This document shows, in pieces, positions 9,620 through 20,095 of a DNA stretch of 64,000 nt; position 1 is the first letter of the stretch; every line of letters begins with the position of its first letter. The notes under the pieces were generated by a model. The model saw only the letters and a list, made by a program, of their open reading frames with translations, made no database searches and was not told the origin of the DNA. The stretch comes from Aquisediminimonas profunda (GTDB taxonomy: Bacteria; Pseudomonadota; Alphaproteobacteria; Sphingomonadales; Sphingomonadaceae), in contig NZ_CP080327.1 of assembly GCF_019443285.1 (NCBI RefSeq), positions 930,001-994,000 of the forward strand. The letters are read 5' to 3'. The position numbers and the translations under genes were made by a program.

Positions 9620-10765
9620 ATGAACGATCTCGATTGCGAAGCCATTGCCCGGTCCGGGGTTGAAGCGCTTCGACGCGGCGACGCCAGCGCTGCCCGGTCT
9701 GCGTTTTCCCAGGTTGAGGCAGCCGGACGCGCGTCTCACCAATTGCGTTTGCTGCTTGCCCAATCTTGTGAATTGATGGGAGACGGGACGGCGATGGAAG
9801 CGGCGCTTGCGCCTGTCCTCGAAGCAGAGCCTCGGAACATCTATGCCCTGCTCATGATGGGCGAAAATCGTGCGCGCATGGGCGATGATCGGGCCGCTTC
9901 GTCCTGGTTCAATCTCGCCCTGTCGTCCGCTGCACATGCTGCAAATCTTCCACCGGACCTTCCGCCGCGTCTAGACCGAGCGGTCGCGTCCCTTAAGTCG
10001 TTCAGCCGGAAATTTGAGGATCATTTGCAGGCGCGCTTGGCGGCGACAAATATTGATCCAGATAGTATTGGCAGCCGCTTTCGTGAGGGAATTGAGATCC
10101 TGGCCGGACGCGCGCAGCCGCAACTGCAGCAGCCGACAAGTTTTTATTATCCTCGCCTCCCGCAGATCCCCTTCTACGATCCCGCAGGCTTTAACTGGGT
10201 GCCCGCTCTCGAAGCAAAGACGAGCGCTATCCGTGTTGAGGCCGAAGCCGTGCTCTCATCCGGTCGCGGTCTCGCCCCGTATGTTCAGCGCAATGTGGAC
10301 CGGCCGTCTCGCGAGCATGCGCTGCTCGATGATCCGGACTGGAGCGCCTATTATCTGTGGAGAGATGGTGCGCTGGATGCGGACCATGCGCGCGCCTGTC
10401 CAGCAACGGTCGCGGCGCTTGAAGGCCTTCCCATGCCAAGTATTGCAGACCGATCGCCTGCTGTCCTGTTTTCTGTGCTTCGGCCCAAGACTCATATTCC
10501 GCCGCATTGGGGCATGCTCAACACCAGGCTGATCTGCCACCTGCCACTGATTGTTCCCCCTGATTGTCGGCTGCGAGTCGGCAACGAGACGCGGACGGTT
10601 GAGGCGGGCAAGATGCTGATCTTTGATGACAGTATCGAACATGAGGCGTGGAACGATAGTGATGAGACGCGCGTCATTCTCCTTTTCGAAATCTGGCGGC
10701 CCGAACTCGATGCAAAGGAGCGGGGTGCGCTTACCGCGATGTTCGAGTCTATCGCACTCTACTGA
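9620..10765 (+). CDS. TPR-containing aspartyl/asparaginyl beta-hydroxylase family protein
   Basis: 381 aa. Residues 1-165 are helical with TPR-like repeats ([48 protein letters not shown]). Residues about 185-370 form the AspH double-stranded beta-helix domain of Fe(II)/2-oxoglutarate dioxygenases. The likely iron ligands are His296 ([13 protein letters not shown]) and His341 (SIEHEAWN), and the 2-oxoglutarate-binding arginine is near R351. Human AspH hydroxylates Asp/Asn in EGF-like domains; bacterial targets are largely unknown, and TPRs suggest a protein substrate. No signal peptide, so cytoplasmic. The 3' end overlaps convergent mutS by seven bases. Confidence 0.9.
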   Translation: MNDLDCEAIARSGVEALRRGDASAARSAFSQVEAAGRASHQLRLLLAQSCELMGDGTAMEAALAPVLEAEPRNIYALLMMGENRARMGDDRAASSWFNLALSSAAHAANLPPDLPPRLDRAVASLKSFSRKFEDHLQARLAATNIDPDSIGSRFREGIEILAGRAQPQLQQPTSFYYPRLPQIPFYDPAGFNWVPALEAKTSAIRVEAEAVLSSGRGLAPYVQRNVDRPSREHALLDDPDWSAYYLWRDGALDADHARACPATVAALEGLPMPSIADRSPAVLFSVLRPKTHIPPHWGMLNTRLICHLPLIVPPDCRLRVGNETRTVEAGKMLIFDDSIEHEAWNDSDETRVILLFEIWRPELDAKERGALTAMFESIALY

Positions 10766-13341
10766 AGTAGTCGCTTCAACTCATAGAGCCTATCCAGCGC
10801 TTCCCGTGGACTGAGTGCGTCCACATCGATTGCTTCCAGTGCGACATGGACTGCATCCCGGGCTTCGGGCTCTGGCATAGTTGCAGCGAAAAGCGGCAAG
10901 TCGTCGAGGCCAGCTGCCAGACCGCCGGTTGCATCGCGTCCTGCCTCGAGCTTTGACAGTACAGCCTTTGCGCGCGCCAGGACAGCTGGTGGCAACCCTG
11001 CAAGGCGCCCGACGGCTATGCCATAGCTGCGATCTGCCGGGCCACTGGCCAGCTCATGGAGCAGGATGAGGTCGCCCTTATACTCTCGCGCACGGACGTG
11101 GTGGAGCGACAGGGCATCAAGCTTTTCGGCAAGCCGGGTCAGTTCGTGGTAGTGTGTCGCGAAAAGGCACCGGCAGCGATTGATCTCATGCACGGCTTCG
11201 ACCACGGCCCAGGCAATCGCCAGCCCGTCATAGGTGGAAGTGCCGCGGCCAACCTCGTCAAGGATGATAAAGCTGCGCTCGGTCGCCTGGGCAAGGATCG
11301 CTGCCGTTTCCACCATTTCGACCATGAAGGTCGATCGGCCGCGGGCCAAATTGTCCGAAGCCCCGACCCGACTGAACAGCCGGTCGACCAGGCCAAGCGT
11401 GGCGGATTCTGCCGGAACATAGCTGCCGGCCTGTGCCAGCACTGCAATCAGGGCGTTCTGCCGCAGGAATGTCGATTTGCCGCCCATGTTGGGGCCCGTC
11501 ACGAGCCAGAGCCGGGACTCCGGTCTCAGCATGACGTCATTCGCGACGAAGCGTGCGCCGCTTTTCGCGAGTGCAGCCTCGACCACAGGATGGCGGCCGG
11601 CCGTCACGTCGAATCGGGCGTCCTCGACCAATGCCGGGCGACACCAGCCGCCCTCGACCGCACGTTCGGCGAGTGCCGATGCCACGTCAAACCGGGCGAG
11701 CGCGTCAGCTGTTGCGGCTATCTCCTTCGCCCGGGCAAGGGCAGCCGCTACAAGTTCTTCCAGGTGCGCCGCTTCTGCTGCAAGGGCGTGGGCGCCAGCC
11801 TGGGTCACGCTCATTGCCAGCTCATGCAATTCGGGCGCGTTGAAACGGACGACTCCGGCAAGCGTCTGGCGGTGGGTAAAGCCTGAATCGACGGCCATCA
11901 GAGGATCGGCATTCTTCGCGGAAACCTCGATGTGATAGCCCAGCACATTGTTGTGCTTGATCTTGAGGGCCGCAATGCCGGTCTGCTCCCGATATCGCGC
12001 TTCAAGCAGGGCAATGTCGCGTCGACCGCTTCCTCCTGTGCTGCGGAGCGCATCGAGCGCTGCATCATAGCCCTCTGCGATATAGCCACCCTGCGCGGCG
12101 TCGATGGGCGGCGTCGGCACCAGCGCGCGCGACAGCAGGTCGACAAGCGCGCCATGGCCATCGAGCATCGGCAAAAGCTCGGCAAGGAGCGGCGGCACGT
12201 CACTCCCTTTCGCAAGCCTTTCGCGCAGCATCCGGGCCTCGCCCAGTCCGTCGCGCAATTGTCCAAGGTCGCGCGGCCCGCCCCTGCCCGCTGACAGGCG
12301 CCCCAGTGCGCGTGCAACGTCGGGGAGCGCACGGAGCGCCGCACGCATGGCATCGCGGGTGCCGCCATTGTCGACATAATGGCTCACCAGATCGAGCCGC
12401 GCCTGGATCGCGACCCGGTCCATCAAGGGAGCGCCGATATCACTGGCAAGCAGCCGAGCGCCGCCCGGCGTCACAGTGCGGTCCAAGGCATCAAGCAAGC
12501 TGCCACTGCGGCTGCCGCTCGCCGAGCGAACGAGTTCGAGGCTTTCACGCGTCGCAGCATCGATCAGCATATGATCGGTTGCCGCGCGTTTTACCGGTGC
12601 ACACAGGAACGGCAGCGTTCCCTTTCCGGCATGCTCGAGATAGGCGATGAGCCCGCCTGATGCTGCGATCTGGGCCCGGGTCAGTCCGCCAAATCCATCC
12701 AGCGTGGCGACGCCGAACAGCCGCTTGAGCCGCGCCTCACCCGCCACTGAATCAAAGTCGGACCGCGGTCGGGCATGGCCTGCAATGGCAAAATCTTCGG
12801 GAATGATGAGTTCGGCAGCTGCGAGCCGGGCCAGTTCGGCGTCGAGACCTGCAGGAGTCGTTTCGCTGATTTCGAAGCGACCGGTCGAAATGTCGGCGGC
12901 CGCAATACCTATCGCATCGCCGACCGGAGCAACCGCAACGAGCCAGTTGGCCGCGCGCGCCTCAAGCAGGGTTTCCTCGGTCAGAGTGCCCGCCGTAACG
13001 ACGCGGACGATCCCGCGCGAGACAATCGATTTTGATCCGCGCGCCTTGGCGGCGGCGGGGCTCTCCGTCTGTTCGGCAATGGCGACGCGGTGACCGGCCT
13101 TGATCAGTCGCGCAAGATATGCCTCCATCGCATGGACGGGTACCCCACACATCGGTATCGGCATGCCCAGATGTTCGCCGCGCGCTGTGAGGGCAATATC
13201 GAGCACTGCAGCCGCCAGTTTGGCGTCGTCGAAGAAGAGCTCGAAGAAATCGCCCATCCGGTAAAACAGCAGGCAATCGGGTGCCTCTGCCTTCAGCGCG
13301 AAATATTGCGCCATCATGGGAGTGGGAGAAGCGTCGGCCAT
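10759..13341 (-). CDS. mutS: DNA mismatch repair protein MutS
   Basis: 860-aa ATPase that recognises mismatches and small loops and recruits MutL. The mismatch-wedge Phe-x-Glu is at F32-x-E34 in [14 protein letters not shown]. The Walker [10 protein letters not shown] and the Walker B region with [17 protein letters not shown] lie in the C-terminal third, followed by FATHYHELT. The length matches E. coli MutS (853 aa). It ends convergently, overlapping the beta-hydroxylase gene by seven bases, and is divergent from maeB across 121 bases. Confidence 0.98.
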   Translation of the reverse strand: MADASPTPMMAQYFALKAEAPDCLLFYRMGDFFELFFDDAKLAAAVLDIALTARGEHLGMPIPMCGVPVHAMEAYLARLIKAGHRVAIAEQTESPAAAKARGSKSIVSRGIVRVVTAGTLTEETLLEARAANWLVAVAPVGDAIGIAAADISTGRFEISETTPAGLDAELARLAAAELIIPEDFAIAGHARPRSDFDSVAGEARLKRLFGVATLDGFGGLTRAQIAASGGLIAYLEHAGKGTLPFLCAPVKRAATDHMLIDAATRESLELVRSASGSRSGSLLDALDRTVTPGGARLLASDIGAPLMDRVAIQARLDLVSHYVDNGGTRDAMRAALRALPDVARALGRLSAGRGGPRDLGQLRDGLGEARMLRERLAKGSDVPPLLAELLPMLDGHGALVDLLSRALVPTPPIDAAQGGYIAEGYDAALDALRSTGGSGRRDIALLEARYREQTGIAALKIKHNNVLGYHIEVSAKNADPLMAVDSGFTHRQTLAGVVRFNAPELHELAMSVTQAGAHALAAEAAHLEELVAAALARAKEIAATADALARFDVASALAERAVEGGWCRPALVEDARFDVTAGRHPVVEAALAKSGARFVANDVMLRPESRLWLVTGPNMGGKSTFLRQNALIAVLAQAGSYVPAESATLGLVDRLFSRVGASDNLARGRSTFMVEMVETAAILAQATERSFIILDEVGRGTSTYDGLAIAWAVVEAVHEINRCRCLFATHYHELTRLAEKLDALSLHHVRAREYKGDLILLHELASGPADRSYGIAVGRLAGLPPAVLARAKAVLSKLEAGRDATGGLAAGLDDLPLFAATMPEPEARDAVHVALEAIDVDALSPREALDRLYELKRLLQ

Positions 13342-13462
13342 GACCCCCCGATAGCGATTTTACCGACAGGCTCAAACCCGTCTTCCCGTCTGGAGGTTCA
13401 GCGCCTAATGGATTGAATGGCTGGCAGGCGGGCCGGATTCGCGGCGGAAACAGGGGCAAGGA

Positions 13463-15727
13463 ATGAGCGACGAAGCTAGAGTGCAGTTTTCCGACCGGGA
13501 AGCCCTGATCTATCACTCCACGGGTCGCCCGGGCAAAATAGAAATCATCGCTTCAAAGCCGATGGCGACCCAGCGTGATTTGAGCCTTGCCTACTCCCCC
13601 GGCGTCGCGGTTCCCGTGCTTGCGATCGCGGATGATCCGGCGACAGCCTATGACTATACCGCCAAGGGCAATCTGGTGGCTGTCATTTCCAACGGAACAG
13701 CAATTCTTGGCCTTGGCAATCTCGGCGCGCTCGCGTCGAAGCCCGTGATGGAAGGCAAGGCCGTCCTTTTCAAACGCTTTGCCGATGTCGACGCGATCGA
13801 TCTCGAGCTTGCGACCGAGGATCCGGACGCGTTCATCAATGCCGTTGCCTTGCTTGAACCCAGCTTCGGAGGGATCAATCTGGAAGATATCAAGGCGCCC
13901 GAATGTTTCATCATCGAGCAGGCGCTCAAGGAGCGGATGAAGATTCCGGTCATGCATGATGACCAGCATGGGACTGCTATCATCAGTGCGGCAGGCCTTA
14001 TCAACGCATGCGAGATTACCGGCCGCAACCTTGGCGACGTCAAGGTGGTCGTCAATGGAGCCGGGGCGGCGGCGATTGCTTGCACCGAGCTTATCAAGGC
14101 CATGGGTGTGTCCCCAGCCAATGTCATCATGTGCGACAGGAAGGGCGTGATCTATCAGGGGCGGCAGGACGGCATGGATCAATGGAAGTCTGCCCATGCT
14201 GCCGTCACCGAAGCGCGGACCCTGGAAGAGGCGCTTGTCGGCGCGGATATTTTTTTGGGGCTTTCCGCAGCTGGGGCGCTACGCGGCGACATGATCGAGA
14301 AGATGGCCGCACGACCCATCATTTTTGCAATGGCCAACCCCAATCCGGAAATAACGCCGCCCGAAGCCAAGGCCGTGCGCCCGGACTGCATCGTTGCCAC
14401 GGGCCGTTCCGACTATCCCAACCAGGTCAACAATGTGCTGGGATTTCCCTTCATCTTCCGGGGCGCGCTTGATGTGCGGGCGACGACCATCAACGAGGAA
14501 ATGAAGATCGCGGCAGCCTATGCCATCGCCGAACTCGCACGCGAGGCTGTTCCGGAGGAAGTGGCCGCAGCCTATGGCGGGCAGCTTGCCAGTTTCGGGC
14601 AGGATTACATCATTCCCGCGCCGTTCGACCCCCGACTGATGGAAGTCGTACCGGCGGCCGTTGCTCAGGCTGCAATGGACTCGGGCGTTGCCACCAAGCC
14701 GATCCTCGACATGGACGAATATCGCATGTCCCTGCGCGCGCGGCTGAACCCGACGACGTCGGTCCTGACGCTTGCCTATGACAACGCGCGCGCTCATCCC
14801 AAACGCGTCGTCTTTGCCGAGGCCGAAGAAGAAGTGGTGTTGCGGGCGGCGATTGCCTTCAGGGACGGTGGCTGTGGCACGCCCGTTTTGATCGGACGCG
14901 ACGATGTACGCGAAAAGCTCAGGGCGCTCGGCGTTGACGATCCGGAGAGCTTCGAGATTCACAACAGCCGCCATTCGCCACTCGTGCCCGCAATGGTCGA
15001 GATTCTGTACGGCCGGTTGCAGCGCAGGGGCTATCTCCACCGTGAATGCGAGCGGCTGGTCAATACGGACCGCAACATCTTCGCATCGCTTCTGCTCAAG
15101 ATGGGAGAAGCGGATGCGATGATCACCGGCGTGACGCGGACCTATGGCCAATCGCTGCGCGAAGTGCGCCGCGTGCTTGACCAAGCCGAAGGGCGGACAC
15201 CATTCGGCATCCATGTCCTCGTCGGCCAGTCGCATACCGTGTTCATGGCGGATACCACCGTCAATGAGCGGCCGTCAGCATCCGAGCTTGCCGATATCGC
15301 CGAGCAGACGGCAGCGGTTGCAAGGCGGATGGGGCACGAACCGCGCGTGGCCTTTCTCTCCTATTCGACCTTCGGGAATCCCTCGGGCAATTGGCTTGGG
15401 CCGATCCGCGACGCGGTGGAAATTCTCGATTCGCGCGGCGTGAGTTTTGAATATGAAGGCGAAATGGCGCCTGACGTCGCACTCAACCCCAAGTTGATGC
15501 TCAATTATCCGTTCAGCCGATTGTCCGGCCCAGCGAACGTGCTTGTCATGCCGGGGCTGCAGTCAGCCAATCTTTCGGCAAAGCTGCTGCGCGAGTTGGG
15601 CGGAGATTCGGTCATCGGGCCGATGCTGGTCGGAATGGAAAAGCCGGTGCAGATTGCCACAATGGCGTCGAATGCGTCGGAACTGGTGACCCTGGCGGTG
15701 CTGGCCGCAAGCGGTATCGCGCTTTAG
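13463..15727 (+). CDS. maeB: NADP-dependent malic enzyme (malic enzyme-PTA fusion)
   Basis: Oxidatively decarboxylates malate to pyruvate with NADP+, linking the TCA cycle to gluconeogenesis and NADPH supply. 754 aa: the malic-enzyme part (about 1-430) has YSPGVAVPVLAI, the NAD(P)-site NGTAILGLGNLGALASKPVMEGK and HDDQHGTAI. The C-terminal part (about 440-754) is a phosphotransacetylase-like domain that is regulatory rather than catalytic in MaeB-type enzymes. A GGGGCAAGGA ribosome site precedes ATG 13463. It ends 9 bases from the convergent BamE-like gene. Confidence 0.96.
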   Translation: MSDEARVQFSDREALIYHSTGRPGKIEIIASKPMATQRDLSLAYSPGVAVPVLAIADDPATAYDYTAKGNLVAVISNGTAILGLGNLGALASKPVMEGKAVLFKRFADVDAIDLELATEDPDAFINAVALLEPSFGGINLEDIKAPECFIIEQALKERMKIPVMHDDQHGTAIISAAGLINACEITGRNLGDVKVVVNGAGAAAIACTELIKAMGVSPANVIMCDRKGVIYQGRQDGMDQWKSAHAAVTEARTLEEALVGADIFLGLSAAGALRGDMIEKMAARPIIFAMANPNPEITPPEAKAVRPDCIVATGRSDYPNQVNNVLGFPFIFRGALDVRATTINEEMKIAAAYAIAELAREAVPEEVAAAYGGQLASFGQDYIIPAPFDPRLMEVVPAAVAQAAMDSGVATKPILDMDEYRMSLRARLNPTTSVLTLAYDNARAHPKRVVFAEAEEEVVLRAAIAFRDGGCGTPVLIGRDDVREKLRALGVDDPESFEIHNSRHSPLVPAMVEILYGRLQRRGYLHRECERLVNTDRNIFASLLLKMGEADAMITGVTRTYGQSLREVRRVLDQAEGRTPFGIHVLVGQSHTVFMADTTVNERPSASELADIAEQTAAVARRMGHEPRVAFLSYSTFGNPSGNWLGPIRDAVEILDSRGVSFEYEGEMAPDVALNPKLMLNYPFSRLSGPANVLVMPGLQSANLSAKLLRELGGDSVIGPMLVGMEKPVQIATMASNASELVTLAVLAASGIAL

Positions 15728-15736
15728 GCGACAGGC

Positions 15737-16216
15737 TCAGTTCGGATTGTCGGTCGTCCCGCCGCTTTCGCCGACGGCCCCGACAGAGCCGATATTGCCG
15801 AACAGATCCTCAAAGAAGCTGCGTTCCTTGCCGAGCGTCGGGGTCTTGTCGCCATTCGGGTCGATCCTCGCGACCTTTTCGATGCCTGTCTTTTCAACAG
15901 AAGCGACATTCCCCGCCGCATCGAAGCGGATGTGGAGGACAAGTTGCTCGGTCGGCTTTGGCAAGGCAAAGGCCAGCTGCTTTGTGGTCCGCGCAAAATA
16001 ATACCAGTCATTCGGCGTGAACTGACCCACAAAGCTCGGGCGACCGAGAGTCTTTGCAACCGATTCACGGTTATCGACCCCAGGCGCTATTCCTCCGAGC
16101 AGTGTTTCATCGGCGATATAGCCTTGATGTCCATTGACCCGCGCGCAGCCCGAAGCGCCGAGCGCAAGCGCCAAAAGCGTTGCAGTCGCTGCCTGCTTGG
16201 TTGACATCCGGGCCAT
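15737..16216 (-). CDS. bamE: outer-membrane assembly lipoprotein, SmpA/BamE (OmlA) family
   Basis: BamE is the small lipoprotein of the BAM complex that inserts outer-membrane beta-barrels. From ATG 16216 (TGCAGGAGAG ribosome site) it has 159 aa, a signal sequence and lipobox ALGASGC. The SmpA/OmlA domain follows: LLGGIAPGVDNRESVAKTLGRPSFVGQF, then DWYYFARTTKQLAF. The C-terminal tail is longer than in E. coli BamE (113 aa) and low in complexity (GNIGSVGAVGESGGTTDN). A longer reading from 16333 would bury the signal peptide and is rejected. Divergent from the bc1 chaperone gene. Confidence 0.9.
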   Translation of the reverse strand: MARMSTKQAATATLLALALGASGCARVNGHQGYIADETLLGGIAPGVDNRESVAKTLGRPSFVGQFTPNDWYYFARTTKQLAFALPKPTEQLVLHIRFDAAGNVASVEKTGIEKVARIDPNGDKTPTLGKERSFFEDLFGNIGSVGAVGESGGTTDNPN

Positions 16217-16326
16217 AACACTCTCCTGCACACAACGGTTCGCTCGGGCATTGAAACGCGCGAACGCGAGGTCAATATGCGCAGAGCGGCTCCGGGGCAA
16301 GCGCGGCGCGACAAATGGATGGCATA

Positions 16327-16857
16327 ATGGCACTCAATCTGTTCCGGAAACTGTTCAGCAGCACAGATGAGCGTGCCGCGGTGGCGCCACTTTATGCGGC
16401 CATCATTGCCGAGGCGCGCCAGCCGCACTGGTATCTCGACGGCAAGGTTGCCGATACGATCGACGGGCGATTTGACATGATCAATGCTGTCCTCGCGCTG
16501 GTGCTGGCCCGCATGGAAGGATTGGGAGAGGCAGCGCACATGCCGTCAACGCTTCTGGCTGAAACATTCGTCAATGACATGGACGGACAACTGCGTGAGC
16601 TTGGCATCGGTGACATTGTGGTTGGCAAGCATATCGGCAAGATGATGGCAGCCCTGGGCGGCAGGCTTGGCGCCTATCGCGAAGGATTTCGGCCCGGCGG
16701 CAATCCGCGGGCCGCATTGCTGCGCAATCTCTATCGCGGAGAAGATCCAGGCGAGCCCGCACTCGACCATGTGCAAGGCGCACTCGTGGCGCTCGTCGAT
16801 CGACTTGCGCAGCAAACACTTGCTGACCTGCTTGCAGGGCAATTGGGTGATGCATGA
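16327..16857 (+). CDS. ubiquinol-cytochrome c chaperone (CBP3/UQCC1 family)
   Basis: 176 aa, matching the alphaproteobacterial relatives of mitochondrial Cbp3, an assembly factor for cytochrome b of the bc1 complex. Typical stretches are AAIIAEARQPHWYLDGKVADTIDGRFDMI, LLAETFVNDMDGQLRELGIGDIVVGKHIGKMM and a late DPGEPALDHV region. ATG 16327 is preferred; an in-frame ATG at 16315 would add four residues. The stop overlaps the DUF177 gene by four bases, a coupling I recall as common in sphingomonads. Confidence 0.9.
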   Translation: MALNLFRKLFSSTDERAAVAPLYAAIIAEARQPHWYLDGKVADTIDGRFDMINAVLALVLARMEGLGEAAHMPSTLLAETFVNDMDGQLRELGIGDIVVGKHIGKMMAALGGRLGAYREGFRPGGNPRAALLRNLYRGEDPGEPALDHVQGALVALVDRLAQQTLADLLAGQLGDA

Positions 16858-17375
16858 GCGACACACCTGAGTTTTCAAGGCGCTTTCCACTTGCCGAAAT
16901 CGGGACGGTGCCAAAGCATGTCGCAATAGTTGCCGATGAGACTGAATGCGCGGCCGTCGCGCGCCGCTTCGGGCTAGTTTCGCTGGGCCTTCTGTCAGCA
17001 AAAGCCGATCTGGTGGCGGTCGAGGGAGCCATTGAAGCGCGCGGGACACTGTCGGCGCGCCTGACGCAGAGCTGTGTAGCAACCGGCCAGCCGCTCCCGG
17101 CCACGCTGGATGAACCCTTCCGGATTCGTTTTGAACCACCGGTCACCGAGGTGATCGAGGAAGAGTTTGAACTGGACGCTGATGATTGCGACGCCATGGA
17201 ACATGACGGGCAGGCGGTCGATCTTGGCGAGGCCGCTGCCCAGACTCTTGGCCTTTCGATTGATCGATTTCCGCGCGCACCCAATGCCGATGACGTCCTG
17301 AAGGCGGCGGGAATCCTGAGTGAAGCTGACACCAGCCCTTTTGCCAAGCTCAAGGGCCTGTTCGCCAAGGAGTGA
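16854..17375 (+). CDS. DUF177 (YceD-like) family protein
   Basis: 173 aa. Relatives of E. coli YceD are tied to 23S rRNA metabolism and normally sit directly before rpmF (ribosomal protein L32). Seen here: FSRRFPLAEI at the start, the two-cysteine region SARLTQSCVATGQPL, and the acidic FELDADDCDAMEHDGQAVDLGEAAAQTLGL typical of DUF177. No rpmF follows; the next gene is convergent, so the usual partnership is broken at this locus. Translationally coupled to the bc1 chaperone gene. Confidence 0.9.
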   Translation: MSDTPEFSRRFPLAEIGTVPKHVAIVADETECAAVARRFGLVSLGLLSAKADLVAVEGAIEARGTLSARLTQSCVATGQPLPATLDEPFRIRFEPPVTEVIEEEFELDADDCDAMEHDGQAVDLGEAAAQTLGLSIDRFPRAPNADDVLKAAGILSEADTSPFAKLKGLFAKE

Positions 17376-17387
17376 CGGCACGGCGGA

Positions 17388-17690
17388 TCAGCGCAACAAG
17401 GCTGACAGCTCCAGCGTGCTCGGAAGGGCAAGGACCAAACCGAATATGACATCAAAGGCGCGAATGGGCCGGACCTGTCGTCCCCTTCGGCGGTTGCGGA
17501 GATCGACCACAGTCAGGACAAGAATTGAAAGCCCGCAAAAACTTGCGAGCGCGAGGGAAAAGACAAAAGGATAAAAGGCCAAACTCGGAAAACTGGCAAA
17601 GAATGGCCAGAGGAAAAAGGCCGCAAGCCCGGCGATCAGGCCAGGTCCTGTCGCACGCCGTGCAGTCCAGCCTGAAATCCAGCTCGTCAC
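17388..17690 (-). CDS. small membrane protein, unknown
   Basis: 100 aa, starting at GTG 17690 behind AAGGGG, a good ribosome site. About three hydrophobic segments (GLIAGLAAFFLWPFFA; AFYPFVFSLALASFCGLSILVLTVV; FGLVLALPSTLELSALL) are separated by a basic loop, DLRNRRRGRQVRP, that should face the cytoplasm. I do not recognise the family. It lies downstream of ssb on the same strand, with a gap of about 50 bases, and may be its operon partner. Confidence 0.6.
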   Translation of the reverse strand: MTSWISGWTARRATGPGLIAGLAAFFLWPFFASFPSLAFYPFVFSLALASFCGLSILVLTVVDLRNRRRGRQVRPIRAFDVIFGLVLALPSTLELSALLR

Positions 17691-17743
17691 CCGCAGCCCC
17701 TTAACGTACGGGGGATCGTTGGTGACGATGCAGTAATGAAATC

Positions 17744-18235
17744 CTAGAAGGGAACGTCATCATCCAGGTCGCTGTCAAACGCGCTGCCGCCGGAAGGTGC
17801 CCGGCTTGATCCGCCACCGCCGAAGGGGTTCGAACCGCGATCTTCGCCCCAGTTGGATGATCCTGCGGCCGATCCGCCGCCTTCGCGGCCGCCAAGCAGC
17901 GTGAGCTCGCCCCGGAAGCGCTGCAGCACGACTTCGGTCGTGTAGCGGTCATTGCCGTTCTGATCCGTCCATTTGCGGGTCTGCAGCTGGCCCTCGACAT
18001 AGACGGACGAACCTTTGCGGAGATATTGCTTCGCGATCCGACCGAGATTTTCGTTGAAGATCACGACATTATGCCACTCGGTCTTTTCCTTGCGTTCGCC
18101 AGAGGCCTTGTCATTCCAGTTTTCCGAGGTTGCGACGGAAAAGCTGACAACTTCACCGCCATTGTTCATCGTGCGGACCTCGGGGTCTTTGCCCAGATTG
18201 CCGACCAGAATTACCTTGTTGACGCTGCCCGCCAT
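17744..18235 (-). CDS. ssb: single-stranded DNA-binding protein
   Basis: SSB coats single-stranded DNA in replication, repair and recombination. 163 aa: an N-terminal OB fold ([21 protein letters not shown] through [15 protein letters not shown]), a Gly/Ser-rich linker, and the acidic tip DLDDDVPF that recruits partner proteins. The ATG lies only 9 bases after the feoB stop, with AGGGGA as ribosome site, so at least part of its transcription may come from the feo promoter. Confidence 0.97.
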   Translation of the reverse strand: MAGSVNKVILVGNLGKDPEVRTMNNGGEVVSFSVATSENWNDKASGERKEKTEWHNVVIFNENLGRIAKQYLRKGSSVYVEGQLQTRKWTDQNGNDRYTTEVVLQRFRGELTLLGGREGGGSAAGSSNWGEDRGSNPFGGGGSSRAPSGGSAFDSDLDDDVPF

Positions 18236-18244
18236 GTTGTCCCC

Positions 18245-20095
18245 TCAGAGTCCGAAAAATGTTGCGAGCCAGAATGTGGCTCCAGCTGCGACATAGGCGA
18301 GCGCAAACAGATAGGCCACCATAAAGAGTGGCCAACGCCAGCCATTCGTCTCGCGCCTGACGACGGCGATTGTCGAAATGCACTGCGGCGCAAAGACGAA
18401 CCAGGCCAGGAAGGCCAGTGCAGTCGGTAAGCTCCAGCTTCCCTTCAATCGTTCGCCAAGGGTCTGATCGCGCTTCGATTCATCCTGATCGTCGATTGCA
18501 TAGGTTGTGGCCAGTGCCGACACGGCCACTTCCCGTGCCGCCATCGCGGGAATGAGAGCAAGCGAAATGTCTCGATTGAAGCCGATGGGTTCCACAACCA
18601 CGGCGAGCCCGTTGGCGATATGTCCGGCAATCGAATGATCGACCTGGCTCACGCCAGACGTGGGATCGACGCGCGGAAAGTTCAGCAAGGCCCAGAGAAT
18701 CATCGTCGTGACAGCGATGATCGTGCCTGCACGCTTCAGGAAGACCCAGGCCCGCTGCCAAAGGCCGAGCAGGAGGTTCTTGAAGATCGGCATCTGGTAG
18801 CGCGGCATTTCCATCATGAATCCCATGCCGCGCCCTTTGGTGACAGTCCGACGAAGCGCAAGCGCAGCGACAAGCGCGCCGACGATCCCGCCCAGATAGA
18901 GGCCGAACAGTACAAGGCCCTGAAGGCCGATGCCGGGCAACACGTTTCGGGCGGGAATGAAGGCTGCGATGATCACCGCATAGACAGGCAGCCGCGCCGA
19001 ACAGGTCATCAAGGGTGCGATCAGGATCGTCGTCAGCCGGTCCTTCGGATCCTCGATTGTTCGCGTGGCCATGATACCGGGAACCGCGCACGCAAAGGAC
19101 GACAGAAGCGGGATGAAGGCGCGGCCGGACAATCCTACGGACGCCATCAGCCTGTCCATCAGGAAGGCCGCACGAACCATATAGCCGGTCGTTTCGAGGA
19201 CGAGGATGAAGGCAAAGAGAATCAGGATCTGCGGCAGGAAGACAATTACTGCGCCGACCCCGGCAATCAGTCCGTCCGCCACGAATGAGCGGAAAATTCC
19301 CGGCGGCAAGGCGGCAAAGGCCGCATCGTGAATCGCGCTGACGCCTGCGTCGATGCCATCGGCAAAGGGTGTTGCCCAGGCGAAGACGGCCTGAAACATC
19401 ACAAACAGCAGAACCGCGAGAATGATTGGACCCCCGACAGGATGGAGGACAATGCGATCAATGGACTGGGTCGTGGCGCGGGCAGGGGCTTCATGCAGGA
19501 TAGCTGCCTTGGCAAAGGCACGTGCCTGCCTTTGGCGTACACCAAAATCTCCCTCAAGCGGCCGCGGTGGGGTCGCCACCTTGCCAAGCAGGGTCAGCAT
19601 TTCGTCCTTCAGTGGCTCGACGCCGCGCTTGCGGACCGCCACGGTCGGAATCACAGGCACGCCAAGGTCCGCAGAAAGGCGCGCGGGATCGAGCGTCAGT
19701 CCGTCACGTTCTGCCATGTCGATCATGTTCAGGGCGATGATCGCGGGGATGCCCTGCGCGATCAGTTCGCCGGCAAAGCGCAGGTGATTGTCCAGATTGC
19801 CTGCATCGACCACAATCACCAGCGCATCCGGCCGACGTTCTCCGGCCTGGACACCAGTGATGACGTCGCGGGTTACCTGTTCGTCGGGGCTGGTTGGCTC
19901 CAGGCTGTAAGTGCCGGGAAGGTCGACCAGTTCTGCCGGGCGGCCATCTGGCAGGATCAGTCGCCCTGCATGCCGTTCGACCGTCACACCCGGGTAATTC
20001 CCGGTTTTCTGGCGCGCGCCGGTCAGGGCGTTGAAAAGGGCCGATTTGCCGGCATTGGGGTTGCCGACCAGGGCGATGAGCGGAAGTGCAGTCAT
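18245..20095 (-). CDS. feoB: ferrous iron transporter B (G-protein-linked Fe2+ permease)
   Basis: 616-aa inner-membrane Fe(II) transporter. The cytosolic GTPase domain starts with G1 GNPNAGKS (residues 11-18), has the G3 DLPGTYSL and a G4-like NMIDMAE. Two gate domains follow, with FLPQILILFAFILVLE and SSFACAVPGIMATR. The protein is shorter than E. coli FeoB (773 aa) but within the range of the compact alphaproteobacterial form. The start overlaps feoA by four bases. A Fur-box-like sequence upstream of feoA indicates iron repression. Confidence 0.97.
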   Translation of the reverse strand: MTALPLIALVGNPNAGKSALFNALTGARQKTGNYPGVTVERHAGRLILPDGRPAELVDLPGTYSLEPTSPDEQVTRDVITGVQAGERRPDALVIVVDAGNLDNHLRFAGELIAQGIPAIIALNMIDMAERDGLTLDPARLSADLGVPVIPTVAVRKRGVEPLKDEMLTLLGKVATPPRPLEGDFGVRQRQARAFAKAAILHEAPARATTQSIDRIVLHPVGGPIILAVLLFVMFQAVFAWATPFADGIDAGVSAIHDAAFAALPPGIFRSFVADGLIAGVGAVIVFLPQILILFAFILVLETTGYMVRAAFLMDRLMASVGLSGRAFIPLLSSFACAVPGIMATRTIEDPKDRLTTILIAPLMTCSARLPVYAVIIAAFIPARNVLPGIGLQGLVLFGLYLGGIVGALVAALALRRTVTKGRGMGFMMEMPRYQMPIFKNLLLGLWQRAWVFLKRAGTIIAVTTMILWALLNFPRVDPTSGVSQVDHSIAGHIANGLAVVVEPIGFNRDISLALIPAMAAREVAVSALATTYAIDDQDESKRDQTLGERLKGSWSLPTALAFLAWFVFAPQCISTIAVVRRETNGWRWPLFMVAYLFALAYVAAGATFWLATFFGL

